Of a stretch of 64,000 nucleotides of DNA, positions 9,026-17,492 are shown one piece after another. Origin of the DNA: Ornithinibacillus sp. 4-3 (lineage in GTDB: Bacteria > Bacillota > Bacilli > Bacillales > Amphibacillaceae); NCBI RefSeq assembly GCF_040958695.1, contig NZ_CP162599.1, positions 2,948,001 through 3,012,000 of the forward strand. Reading direction: 5' to 3'. Under the pieces are notes generated by a model. It was not told the DNA's origin and did no database searches. It worked only from the letters and a program-made list of their open reading frames with translations. Every line of letters starts with the position of its first letter. Position 1 is the first letter of the stretch. Position numbers and translations under genes: made by a program.

Positions 9026-9082
9026 AGTATAAAATGGTAAAATGACTCTCCCGTGACTTTAAAGTGACAAAATCGTCACTTT
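9026..9082 (-). promoter_or_regulatory. Promoter and palindromic operator of the ABC transporter operon
   Basis: On the minus strand a -10 box TATACT (9026-9031) has no recognisable -35. Where the -35 should end, an inverted repeat begins: AAAGTGAC (9061-9068) and GTCACTTT (9075-9082) with a 6-bp spacer, plus a further half-site GTGACTTT at 9053-9060. This is the arrangement of an activator-dependent promoter, and the response regulator encoded next door is the obvious candidate. Confidence 0.7.
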
Positions 9083-9162
9083 GGAATAAAAAACGTAGAA
9101 TGCCGAGTGAAATCTCATACTTATTGGGTACACACCATCTCTGTCTAAAAATTATCCTAATC

Positions 9163-9203
9163 AAAAAAACACCTATCTGCCATTATGTCACAAATAAGTG
9201 TTT
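9163..9203 (-). terminator. Intrinsic terminator after the sensor kinase
   Basis: On the minus strand AAACACTTAT and ATAGGTGTTT (9194-9203 with 9167-9176) pair with one G-U and run into a tract of seven T. Confidence 0.75.
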
Positions 9204-9209
9204 GAATGA

Positions 9210-10229
9210 TTATTCTTTATGAACAACCTCTTTATGTACATGATAGAGTTTCACATGAAAAGTTGTACCAATTCCCGCTTGGCTAGTAACATCTATTGCG
9301 CCATTTTGCTTTGTAATAATCTGATGGGCGATTGCTAATCCAATACCGACACTATTTTCGTTTGCATTTTTCCCTCGATAAAATCGTTTAAAAATATAAG
9401 GCAAGTCTTCTTTGGAAATCCCTTGTCCATTATCACGAATAACTATTTCTGTATACAATGGGTTTTCCTCAAAGGATATGGAGATTTTTCCTCCCTCAGC
9501 TAAATGCTCGATATTATTTTTCATTATATTTAGCAATGCTTCCTTCGTCCATTTTTCATCTCCTTGGAAGCTAGCCGTTTCTGAGCCATTTATATTTATA
9601 TCAAGCTCTTTAATTTCTATCGGTATTGCTAGGCTATCTAGGAGAGAATCGATTATATCTTTCACATAAATAGGGTCTTCCTTAAACTGAATGGCACCTG
9701 CATCTATTTTTGATAAAGTTAATAACGAACTAACAAGCCATTCAATTCTTTCAAGCTGTGTCTGAATATGATGGACAAATTCAATCCGCTTTTCTTGTGG
9801 TAAATTATCTTGTTTCAATAGATCTGTCATAACTGTCATAGAAGTCAACGGTGTCTTAAGCTGATGAGAAATATCAGAAATGGCGTCCATTAACTGTATT
9901 TTATCCTCCTGTAGCAAGGATTGATGATCAGACAGCATCTTTGTCACTTTGTATATATCACTCTTTAAAATACTAAGCTCACCTTCATGATTATCACGAA
10001 CATCTAGTCTATAGTCTCCTGCACTAATTTTCCGTAAATAAGAGGAGAGTTGTTTTATTCTTCGGTAACGCCAATTTGTAAAAATCAGCATTGCTGAAAT
10101 AAGTAGGATACTTGTAATAGCTACAATGACAACCGCAAATTCTGTATAAAGGCTTGTGAAAATTACTGCCAATAAACTAATAAAGATTATAATAATCAAA
10201 AAAACTCGATACTCTTGGTTACGTAACAT
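9210..10229 (-). CDS. Sensor histidine kinase with a minimal extracellular loop (intramembrane-sensing type)
   Basis: A protein of 339 residues from the ATG at 10229, which has GGTGAG 4 bp upstream; a GTG at 10259 in the same frame is less likely. Two membrane segments (about residues 9-25 and 31-50) are joined by only a few residues, typical of kinases that sense through a partner transporter. Then come a HAMP-like linker, the phosphoacceptor box SDISHQLKTPLTS with His122, an N-box (LLNIMKNNIEH), G1 DNGQGIS, the F-box and G2 GIGLAIAHQII. It follows the response-regulator gene with a near overlap and precedes the ABC operon, so it probably signals the state of that transporter. Confidence 0.92.
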   Translation of the reverse strand: MLRNQEYRVFLIIIIFISLLAVIFTSLYTEFAVVIVAITSILLISAMLIFTNWRYRRIKQLSSYLRKISAGDYRLDVRDNHEGELSILKSDIYKVTKMLSDHQSLLQEDKIQLMDAISDISHQLKTPLTSMTVMTDLLKQDNLPQEKRIEFVHHIQTQLERIEWLVSSLLTLSKIDAGAIQFKEDPIYVKDIIDSLLDSLAIPIEIKELDININGSETASFQGDEKWTKEALLNIMKNNIEHLAEGGKISISFEENPLYTEIVIRDNGQGISKEDLPYIFKRFYRGKNANENSVGIGLAIAHQIITKQNGAIDVTSQAGIGTTFHVKLYHVHKEVVHKE

Positions 10230-10230
10230 A

Positions 10231-10914
10231 TTACTCACCCATCTTATAGCCAAGTCCACGAACCGTTTTAATAATCTTTGGCTGTTGTGGTATGTCTTCT
10301 AATTTTTCACGTAGTCGCTTGATGTAAACCGTTAATGTGTTATCATTTACAAAATCTCCGGCAATATCCCAAATTTGCTCAAGCAGCTGATCTCGTGACA
10401 GTACTTGACCTATATGATTTGCAAAAATAAGTAAGAGACGGTATTCCAATGCGGTTAATATAACCTCTTCCCCTTCCTTATACACTTTTCCTTCAAGTAA
10501 CAGAATCTTTATATTTTCAATTTCCACAGCAGATGTTGAACTTATATGCTTTTGATAGCGTCGTAAGACTGTTTTAATCCGGGATAGTAACTCACGAATT
10601 CGAAATGGCTTCGTAATATAATCATCTGCCCCCATATCGAGTCCCATAACAACATTTACTTCATCATCTACTGCAGATAAGAAAATAACTGGAATATCGC
10701 TACGTTCTTTAATTAAACGACATATATCATAGCCACTACCATCAGGCAATGTTAAATCAAGTAAACAAAGGGAAATTTCTGTAAGACTATCCTGAATAAG
10801 CACTTTAGCAGAGGCAAGATCCTCACAAATCCAAGTAGTAAAACCCTCTTGTTCAAGTGAATACTGGATACCTGTTGCAATTGTCTTATCATCTTCTACT
10901 AATAAGATAACCAT
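10231..10914 (-). CDS. OmpR-family response regulator of the ABC detoxification module
   Basis: A 227-residue regulator. The receiver domain has the acidic pocket EDD (residues 7-9), the phosphoacceptor Asp53 (LLDLTLPDGSG), a threonine/serine switch (IFLSA) and the invariant lysine in DDYITKPFR. A winged-helix DNA-binding domain follows (about 130-227) with LTALEYRLL, LSRDQLLEQIWD and VYIKRLREKL-RGLGYK. It is the first gene of the regulator-kinase pair. It probably acts at the palindrome upstream of the transporter genes and is likely to need phosphorylation by the adjacent kinase. Confidence 0.94.
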   Translation of the reverse strand: MVILLVEDDKTIATGIQYSLEQEGFTTWICEDLASAKVLIQDSLTEISLCLLDLTLPDGSGYDICRLIKERSDIPVIFLSAVDDEVNVVMGLDMGADDYITKPFRIRELLSRIKTVLRRYQKHISSTSAVEIENIKILLLEGKVYKEGEEVILTALEYRLLLIFANHIGQVLSRDQLLEQIWDIAGDFVNDNTLTVYIKRLREKLEDIPQQPKIIKTVRGLGYKMGE

Positions 10915-11057
10915 ATTATTTCCCCCTTATGACGAATGGATTGAATATTATATCATAATATCATTTTATCGAATATATGGAGGATGGTCACTTGATAAGT
11001 GCAGGAAAAATTAGACGCAGTAATTTCCCATAATGGTAATCACTACGCCTTCCTTAT

Positions 11058-12044
11058 TTAAGCTTTCGAAGCTTGACAATTCTTATCTCGTTTATTTTTT
11101 CCTCGGAAAGAAAAATATGTCCACATTCTCGCAAGATGCTCTAATGGCCCTGTGTTAAACACCTTGAAATACAAGTAGCTTAAAATCATTTGTCCAATAA
11201 AAATACCAATTCCTATCAAGAAAGCAGTTGTTACCCCTAGCTTCCCAAACCATCCAAAGCCATATCCGTAGAATATTATCGTACAAATAACAGATTGCAA
11301 GATATAATTTGTGAGTGACATCTTTCCAACGGCTTCAAAGTATTTCATATTCTTTCGCAGGGCTACTTGATGATAGATATAAGCAATCAAGCAAATATAA
11401 CCAAATGATAGGCTATATGTTCCAATAAAAAATACTAAATCGCTTAACCATAATGTCTGCGCTAAAATATGAAGAGATTTCCCAGCAATTCCTATAAAGA
11501 TAAGCGTACCTGCCAGTAAACCTAAACGCTGGCTACATCCATCTATATTCATAAACCATTTCTTCTTCCCAGCATACATCCCCATTAGAAACATTGGTAA
11601 CATCATAAATGGTAAGAAAAGCATCGCTATTAGTATTTCTACACCATTAAGGATATCTACTTCCTCATTATTTCGGAAATCCATAATTTCCTGATATGTT
11701 CCAGTTCCATAAATTATTTTAGTTTTTTCTACATATGCATAGAGGGATTCTGAATCCTCAAATTCTGTGATATTCTCTTCAAGTGATCCACCAATCCCAA
11801 TTAATACTACAAAAATTGTCCAAAGCACAATCGCCCAAATAAAAATTGCCTTCGCAGAACGACGTGCAAAAGGGATTAATAATAGCATTAAAACCCCGTA
11901 AGATAATAAAATATCCCCTTCCCAAATATATATGCCATGTAAAATTCCCAGTACAATTAAAAATATGGAGCGTCGGAATAAATGACGTTTCACACCTAGT
12001 CCACGATTTTCAAAATTATTGGTCATAATAATCATCGAGTAGCC
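11058..12044 (-). pseudogene. DUF418 membrane protein gene, 3' part (broken by an IS)
   Basis: The residues from GYSMIIMTNN onward are the body of a DUF418/YeiB-type membrane protein: multiple hydrophobic segments, HLFRRS-FLIVLGILHG, and the family's C-terminal block with LTNYILQS and GPLEHLARMWTY. The N-terminal part of the same gene lies at 13451-13634, beyond the tnpB element. An open frame extends upstream to 12137, but its first residues are encoded by the IS end and are not native. The intact protein would be near 390 residues. Members of this family are membrane proteins of unknown or varied transport function. It is unlikely to be functional in this form. Confidence 0.88.
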
Positions 12045-12200
12045 AATTGAACTACCCCCACTTATCGACCTCACGATCTGATGGAAGTGGGAGATTCTTG
12101 GGAACAGAGCGTACTTGTGGACGTATTTCTTTGTCAACAGCGGTTTCTCTTATGAACCAAGCTATCCCCGTAGTCCCTACGGTTCTATATTTCATTTAAG
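12040..12200 (-). ncRNA. Probable omega/re RNA region at the right end of the tnpB element
   Basis: In this family the guide RNA for TnpB comes from the 3' end of tnpB and the right end, and terminates at the element boundary. Here the region includes GTAGGGACTAC-like pairing (around 12166-12178) and the terminal CCCACTT/AAGTGGG hairpin. The guide would then be the flanking DUF418 sequence below about 12045. Position is inferred from family knowledge, not from a covariance match. Confidence 0.5.
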
Positions 12201-13450
12201 CAGAGTTTAAGCTACTTAAACCCTCCGCTAAGATATTTTTACTCGCATTGATATCTCTATCGTGATGCTCATGACAAACAGGACAAGTCCATTTTCTCAT
12301 GTCAAGCGTTTTCTTGCCAGCTAGCTGTCCACAAGCGAAACATATTTGACTAGACGGAAACCACCTGCTTATTTTTATGATGGTTTTACCGTACCATTTC
12401 GCTTTGTATTCTAATTTCGATACAAAAGCAGACCATGATACATCAGAGATTGATTTTGCTAACTTGTGATTACGTAACATTCCTTTGGTATTCAAGTCTT
12501 CGATACAGACAATATCGTGGTTTTTGATGATTGCTGTACTTAACTTGTTAAGGAAATCGTCACGTTGGTTCATTACTTTTTCGTGTAATTTAGCAACTTT
12601 ACGTTTTTGCTTCTGATAGTTTTTGGCATCAAGCAGGTTCATGCCATTTTTCTTCGCCTGTAATGCACGTCTGGAAAGCTTTCGCTGTTCACGTTTTAGT
12701 TTCTTTTCCATTTTTGAGGTGAACTTATGATTGTCCATCTTACGACCATCAGAAAGGATAGCAAAGTCAGTGATGCCTAAGTCGATACCGATAGATGATT
12801 CCGTTTTCTCCAATGGTTGTACTTCTGTTTCGGCTAAAATGGATACAAAATATTTGCCACTAGGATTACGTCTAATTGTCGCATTTAGGATTCGACCTTC
12901 TACATCACGGCTTTTGGCAAAGCGAACAAGACCAAGTTTCGGTAACTTGATTCGATTATCTATAAGAGTAATATTATTATTTGTTTCTTTCGTCGTGTAG
13001 GATTGTACGTCATTCTTTTTAGACTTGAAGCGCGGTGCTTTATTTTGTTTCTTGAAGAATCGTGTATATGCATCAGCAAGATTTTTAAGGGAAGATTGAA
13101 GGGCAATACTATCCACTTCTTTTAGCCATATTAATTCTTTTTTCAATTTGGTTAATTCGGCAGAACAAGCATGATACGTTAATCCTTTGCCTGTTTCTTT
13201 GTATGTTTCGTTCCATTGCCTTAAAAAGTGATTGAATACGAAACGACTGCATCCGATTGTTTTAGCAAGTAGTATTTCCTGTTCTTTGGTAGGATAGATA
13301 CGGAATTTGTATGCCTTGTGAACGAACATGACCTCACCTCACAGATTAGAATGTATGTTCCCATTTTATCACAAAAGTACGTGTTTTACCAACATTCATC
13401 TCCCACTTATTCACTGGGCTATTGTCCTTCTCGTTCTTTGAAGTGGGAGC
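12045..13450 (-). mobile_element. tnpB-only IS200/IS605-type (IS1341-group) element
   Basis: A unit of about 1.4 kb carries tnpB without tnpA. Each end has a hairpin typical of the family: CCCACTT (12057-12063) with AAGTGGG (12085-12091) at the right end, and CTCCCACTT (13401-13409) with AAGTGGGAG (13442-13450) at the left end. The right end closes with GGTAGTTCAAT on the minus strand, a common IS605-type terminus. It splits a DUF418 gene, and no target duplication is seen, as expected. Exact ends are uncertain by some tens of bases; a few residues of the host gene appear to be missing at the junction. Lacking tnpA, it would need a transposase in trans. Confidence 0.85.
12196..13329 (-). CDS. 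tnpB: TnpB RNA-guided nuclease of the IS200/IS605 family
   Basis: A 377-residue TnpB with an apparently intact active site. It has an N-terminal helix-turn-helix-like region (YKFRIYPTKEQ, residues 7-17), a central beta-barrel/WED region, and a split RuvC domain: GIDLGITDFA with Asp183, CIEDLN with Glu277, and HDRDINASKN with Asp357/359. A zinc ribbon with CFACG (330-334) and CPVC (349-352) lies between the second and third RuvC motifs. TnpB proteins are omega-RNA-guided endonucleases, ancestors of Cas12. GAGGTGAGG lies just upstream of the ATG. No frameshift or missing catalytic residue is seen, so the protein may be active. Confidence 0.95.
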   Translation of the reverse strand: MFVHKAYKFRIYPTKEQEILLAKTIGCSRFVFNHFLRQWNETYKETGKGLTYHACSAELTKLKKELIWLKEVDSIALQSSLKNLADAYTRFFKKQNKAPRFKSKKNDVQSYTTKETNNNITLIDNRIKLPKLGLVRFAKSRDVEGRILNATIRRNPSGKYFVSILAETEVQPLEKTESSIGIDLGITDFAILSDGRKMDNHKFTSKMEKKLKREQRKLSRRALQAKKNGMNLLDAKNYQKQKRKVAKLHEKVMNQRDDFLNKLSTAIIKNHDIVCIEDLNTKGMLRNHKLAKSISDVSWSAFVSKLEYKAKWYGKTIIKISRWFPSSQICFACGQLAGKKTLDMRKWTCPVCHEHHDRDINASKNILAEGLSSLNSA

Positions 13451-13634
13451 CTTCTGTCGGAAACACGATAAAGCTATGCATCCACGTATCATAGCTACTT
13501 AGCTCAAATAAACTTATTTCCATTGTGCCCCAAAGCCCATATTGAAAAATAAGTAAGTTTGCACTTAAAATGCCAAATAAACTAAAACCGCGAATTCCGT
13601 CAATCGTATGTATTCTCCCCTTCATATTTTCCAT
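13451..13634 (-). pseudogene. DUF418 membrane protein gene, 5' part
   Basis: The first about 60 residues of a DUF418 protein: GRIHTIDGIRGFSLFGILSANL is the family's N-terminal hallmark, followed by LSSYDTWMHSFIV. From about residue 62 the frame runs into the left end of the tnpB element and stops at 13419. The remainder of the gene resumes at 12044. GGGAGAGAG lies close upstream of the ATG, so a truncated peptide could still be made. Confidence 0.88.
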
Positions 13635-13706
13635 CTATCTCTCTCCCTTGCCATTCATCTACTAGTAGCTTACAGTGCTAGCTTTACAGATAAGAAAACA
13701 AAAACC

Positions 13707-13723
13707 TTAACAGTACCTTAATT
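13707..13723 (+). promoter_or_regulatory. PhoP/OmpR-like direct repeat before a response regulator gene
   Basis: TTAACA (13707-13712) and TTAATT (13718-13723) are 11 bp apart, centre to centre, the spacing preferred by OmpR-family regulators. They lie about 80 bp before the start of the regulator gene. A -10-like TATGAT lies downstream near 13762. Autoregulation is possible. Confidence 0.35.
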
Positions 13724-13801
13724 TGCTTGGAATTTGTTAAGCTAAACGTAAAGCTACTATGTTATGATGTGGGAAATCTCAAGAATGATAGAGGTGCAAA
13801 A

Positions 13802-14515
13802 ATGAAGGATATTCATATTTTACTTGTTGATGATGAACAATCCATTATACAAATGCTTGAAATGGTATTAAAAAAAGAAGGTTTTTCTCAAATTCATCAA
13901 GCTTCAACTGGTGCAAAAGCACTTGATTATATTCGTAAGTATCCTGTTGATTTTATTATTCTAGATGTGATGCTACCTGATACAAATGGATTTGAGCTTT
14001 GCGAGAAAATTCGTACATATACAGATGCTTATATTCTATTTTTAACAGCAAAAGTAAATGATTTTGATGTACTCTCTGGCTTTGAAAAAGGCGGCGATGA
14101 TTATGTGACAAAGCCATTTAATCCCCTTGAAATCATTGCTCGGATTAAGGCATATATGAGAAGACAGCAGCACACACCGGTTGCTGAAACATCCATTCAT
14201 AAAAAAATTCATGATTTCGGGCATTTTATTGTTGATGAAGATCTCGGGGAATTAATTGTTGACGGTAAGGTTGTTCCTTGTCCTGCACAAGTATTTCTCT
14301 TGTTGCTATATTTCTGTAAAAATCCAAACCGCATTCTTACGAAGGAGCAAATTTTCCAAGCAGTTTGGGGAATGGATCATTATATTGATGATAATACCGT
14401 GATGGTACATGTTCGCCGTATTCGTGAACGGATTGAAGTGAATCCGAGTCAACCAGAATATTTATTAACGGTTCGTGGACTCGGCTATAAATTAATGAAA
14501 GGAAATGCACAATGA
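13802..14515 (+). CDS. OmpR-family response regulator
   Basis: A protein of 237 residues from the ATG at 13802, which has AGAGGTG 6 bp upstream; the frame is open further 5' but those residues are not conserved in type. The receiver domain has DDE at 10-12, phosphoacceptor Asp55 (FIILDVMLPD), FLTAK, and DDYVTKPFNPLE. The winged helix contains VFLLLLYFCKNPNRILTKEQIF, WG-DHYIDDNTVMVHVRRIRERI and VRGLGYKL. The kinase gene overlaps by 4 bp. Transport or resistance genes are not adjacent, so the target is unclear. Confidence 0.93.
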   Translation: MKDIHILLVDDEQSIIQMLEMVLKKEGFSQIHQASTGAKALDYIRKYPVDFIILDVMLPDTNGFELCEKIRTYTDAYILFLTAKVNDFDVLSGFEKGGDDYVTKPFNPLEIIARIKAYMRRQQHTPVAETSIHKKIHDFGHFIVDEDLGELIVDGKVVPCPAQVFLLLLYFCKNPNRILTKEQIFQAVWGMDHYIDDNTVMVHVRRIRERIEVNPSQPEYLLTVRGLGYKLMKGNAQ

Positions 14516-16239
14516 AGCTTCAAAGAAGGATAGCGTTTCATTTCACTTTTCAATTTTTTGTTTTATTCGCAGCATTGTTTTTCTTTGTCATCGTGCTTCT
14601 CCTTATGATGATTAATTTATTTACTAATGAAGAAATACGAATCAATGCAAAGCAGGGATTAATTTCTAATATCCCCCTAATGGCCACTATTGATGGAGAC
14701 GAGGTATCTCTTGAGGATAATTGGATTGAGCTTTTAGAAGAGCATGATATGTGGCTACAAATTATTAATGAAGAAGGCGAAGTACTTTCTGAATTCAATA
14801 CACCCGATGACTTGGCCGAGCATTATACAATCAACGATATTTTACAAATAGAGGAAGAAAAGCAACTTGGAGAATATAATGTTAGCACCTCCTTTTCAAC
14901 CTGGCTTACGGATTCATATTATTTTTTATTTGGTTTTTATCATCCTGGGGATAAACTGCTTGATAAATGGATCAAACAATATGGAGATCAGAAAACCATT
15001 GATGAAGCAGATATTCAAACACTAGAGCAACAATTAACTCCTCAGGATGCAGTGCTCTATATTTATGAAAACAATGAAATTATCCAGTCCGTTGGTGATA
15101 CTTCACAAGCACCTGAAAATATTCTCGAGCTATTGATGATGATTCATGAACCTGGAGAAAACACTGGAAATATAGCATTTCGCAACTTATCTGAACAAGA
15201 CACTGCTTGGGTAATACATTTTCCTGCTGACAATAAGCCACAGGAGACAAGATTTTTCAAGCGAGAAACGCAGGTAATCTTATATGCAGGGTTAATCAGT
15301 TTAGCAATCGCTGTTTTATTCTCGATTTGGAATGGTTATCGTTATGGGCGACCACTGTATATGATGATGAAATGGATTGGGCGTATTGATGACAGGAAGT
15401 TTCAGCTTTTTACCGAAAAGGAAAAACAAAAAGTATTTAAGAAAAATGGAAAAACACGAAGAAAATACCGCTTGTATGAAGAGGTTATTCAGGAACTACA
15501 AACAATGTCCGAGAAGCTTACAACTGCTGAGGCAGAACGAACACAGCTTGAACGTACGCGTGAAGAATGGATGGCTGGAATTTCTCATGATATTCGTACA
15601 CCTCTCTCTTCGATTCATGGTTACGGACATTTGCTTGAAAGTAATCAATATACTTTTTCTCAAGATGAAATTGTTGAGATCGGTAAAACTATTCGTGAAA
15701 AAGGCGATCATATCGTACAGCTTGTTAACGACTTTTCCCTTGTCTTTGAACTAAAAAACAATGTCATTAAGCCTGATAAACAAATGATGGACATCAGCCA
15801 CTTTGTCGAAGAAACTATTCATGCATATCAAAAGGATTTGACGTTACAGAATACTAAGTTTTCTTTCTCAAGTGAAGGTACAGAGCTTTTTGCAGAAATC
15901 GATCGAAATCTATTTATTCGTGCGCTTGATAATGTCATTGGTAATGCAATTAAGCATAATCCAGCTGAAACACATATTTCTATCCATGTTGATGTTGCTA
16001 CAAATCATGATGCTCATACCATTACAATTGTTGATAATGGGATTGGGATGGATGAGGAGGAACTTGCAACGTTATTTGATCGTTATCATCGTGGGACAAA
16101 TACGAAGGAGCAGAAGGAGGGCTCTGGTCTAGGAATGAATATTACTAAAGGGATTATTGAGCTTCATGGTGGAACAATTGATGTTGAATCAAAGCCAGGT
16201 GAAGGTACAAGAATAATCATTCAAATCCCTAAAACTTAA
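14512..16239 (+). CDS. Sensor histidine kinase with a large extracellular sensor
   Basis: A 575-residue kinase. The first membrane segment is at about residues 16-38, followed by an extracellular region of some 215 residues and a second membrane segment at about 255-275. A HAMP-like and coiled stretch follows (LQTMSEKLTTAEAERTQLE). The phosphoacceptor box GISHDIRTPLSSIHG has His359. The ATPase domain has NVIGNAIKHNP, DNGIGMDEEE, and GSGLGMNITKGII. It is coupled to its regulator by a 4-bp overlap and ends at a strong terminator. The extracellular domain is not one I recognise; the signal is unknown. Confidence 0.92.
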   Translation: MKLQRRIAFHFTFQFFVLFAALFFFVIVLLLMMINLFTNEEIRINAKQGLISNIPLMATIDGDEVSLEDNWIELLEEHDMWLQIINEEGEVLSEFNTPDDLAEHYTINDILQIEEEKQLGEYNVSTSFSTWLTDSYYFLFGFYHPGDKLLDKWIKQYGDQKTIDEADIQTLEQQLTPQDAVLYIYENNEIIQSVGDTSQAPENILELLMMIHEPGENTGNIAFRNLSEQDTAWVIHFPADNKPQETRFFKRETQVILYAGLISLAIAVLFSIWNGYRYGRPLYMMMKWIGRIDDRKFQLFTEKEKQKVFKKNGKTRRKYRLYEEVIQELQTMSEKLTTAEAERTQLERTREEWMAGISHDIRTPLSSIHGYGHLLESNQYTFSQDEIVEIGKTIREKGDHIVQLVNDFSLVFELKNNVIKPDKQMMDISHFVEETIHAYQKDLTLQNTKFSFSSEGTELFAEIDRNLFIRALDNVIGNAIKHNPAETHISIHVDVATNHDAHTITIVDNGIGMDEEELATLFDRYHRGTNTKEQKEGSGLGMNITKGIIELHGGTIDVESKPGEGTRIIIQIPKT

Positions 16240-16280
16240 AAATGGATGTCTAGGGAAATCCTAGACATCCATTTTTCATT
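16239..16280. terminator. Strong bidirectional terminator
   Basis: AAAATGGATGTCTAGG (16239-16254) pairs perfectly with its complement at 16260-16275 across a 5-nt loop. It lies between convergent genes, with T/A runs on both sides. Confidence 0.92.
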
Positions 16281-16839
16281 AATAGGTACGAATTTTTGGT
16301 GGTTCATAATTAACGATATAGTCTTCTATTTCTAGTAGAGAATCTGTAACTAGCATCGCTCTTCTACCCTCTACATCTAGAAATCCGTTTTCCACCATAT
16401 TATTGAAAAAAGCTTCTAAATGATCGTAATAACCATTTACATTATATAAAATGCTTGGATTGAGGTTTTGCCCAATACGCCCCCAGGAAATAACTTCAGC
16501 AATTTCTTCAAGCGTACCTGGTCCTCCAGGTAAAGCGATATAGCAATCTCCTAGTTCAATCATGCGATTTTTACGTTCAGACATGGAATCTACAACATCT
16601 AATTGTGTTAAATCAGGATGGCTAATTTCGCGATCTACAAGGAAGCTTGGTATAATACCAATTACTTCTCCACCATGGGCAAGTACCTCATCAGCAACAG
16701 CCCCCATTAGTCCGACCTTTCCTCCACCGTATACAAGTCTATAATTATTCTTGGCAATCCACTTCCCAAGATTTTTTGCTTCTTTCATATAAGTTGAATC
16801 CACACCTGCACTCGCTCCGCAGTATACAACGATATTCAA
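16279..16839 (-). CDS. LOG family protein (nucleoside 5'-monophosphate phosphoribohydrolase)
   Basis: A 186-residue Rossmann-fold protein once called lysine decarboxylase. The family motif PGGPGTLEE (variant of PGGxGTxxE) is plain, with a YGGGKVGLMGAVAD nucleotide-binding loop near the start and RKNRMIELGDCYIALPGG in between. LOG enzymes cleave the ribose-5-phosphate from cytokinin nucleotides or AMP. I choose a TTG start at 16839, since AAGGAGAG lies 9 bp upstream and the resulting N-terminus (MNIVVYCGAS) matches the family; an ATG at 16866 would place that site inside the gene. Confidence 0.88.
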   Translation of the reverse strand: MNIVVYCGASAGVDSTYMKEAKNLGKWIAKNNYRLVYGGGKVGLMGAVADEVLAHGGEVIGIIPSFLVDREISHPDLTQLDVVDSMSERKNRMIELGDCYIALPGGPGTLEEIAEVISWGRIGQNLNPSILYNVNGYYDHLEAFFNNMVENGFLDVEGRRAMLVTDSLLEIEDYIVNYEPPKIRTY

Positions 16840-16915
16840 AATTCTTCTCTCCTTCCACCTTATCATTCTATCATAAATCGGTTACTTGTAAGAGAAATCT
16901 GCAAAGCTACAAAGT

Positions 16916-17320
16916 TTAATTTCCTGTGTCTTTTAATGCTATATATATTTCTACATCTCCATTTGGATAATACTTCTCAAAATCAAAAGTATATGCTCTC
17001 TCTAAACTTTGTTCATCTTCTAGCTTCCAAATTTCTGCCCAAGTATTAACAATTCCCATCTCGTCAGCCTTATCTACTTGAAAAACTTTAAAATTGAGCC
17101 GCTCAGGTATTTCCAAATCTCCATCCTCTGCTTCTATCCCAACAGCTAAACTATAATCCCCTTTATAATCAGCTTGATAATCAAAATATACTCCATATTT
17201 AATTACATCTTGATCATTAATTTTTTCAGATGCCTCTCTCCAAAGCTTGGTGATTTTATCAAGCATTTGTTTATCATTAAAGTTATTTGTGCGAATTTGA
17301 TGTGCTATTTTCAATTTCAT
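16916..17320 (-). CDS. GyrI-like effector-binding domain protein
   Basis: A 134-residue stand-alone domain of the GyrI/AraC effector-binding (SHS2) type. Features are IWK/LW-EASEKI in the middle, VYFDYQADYKGDYSLAVGIEAE, and the closing RAYTFDFEKYYPNGDVEIYIALK, a standard end for this family. Such single-domain proteins bind small hydrophobic molecules or peptides; one branch hydrolyses cyclopropanoid compounds. No DNA-binding domain is present. A GAGGAGAG site precedes the ATG. It appears monocistronic. Confidence 0.75.
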   Translation of the reverse strand: MKLKIAHQIRTNNFNDKQMLDKITKLWREASEKINDQDVIKYGVYFDYQADYKGDYSLAVGIEAEDGDLEIPERLNFKVFQVDKADEMGIVNTWAEIWKLEDEQSLERAYTFDFEKYYPNGDVEIYIALKDTGN

Positions 17321-17492
17321 ATTATCTCTCCTCGTTCATTATCTATAACTACATCCTCTATCTATATCTTAAGTTGAAACGAGGTATTTTACTAGAAATT
17401 CAATTTTAAATCATTCCCACAAGGAACCAAAAATGACTTGCACCCCATAAAATCTGAGCACAAGCCATTGTCTTGTTTAAGCTATTAATATA

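Noticed and set aside
12045..12137. Native start of the DUF418 protein at 12137
   Set aside because: The first about 30 residues are encoded by the insertion-element end, including its terminal hairpin.
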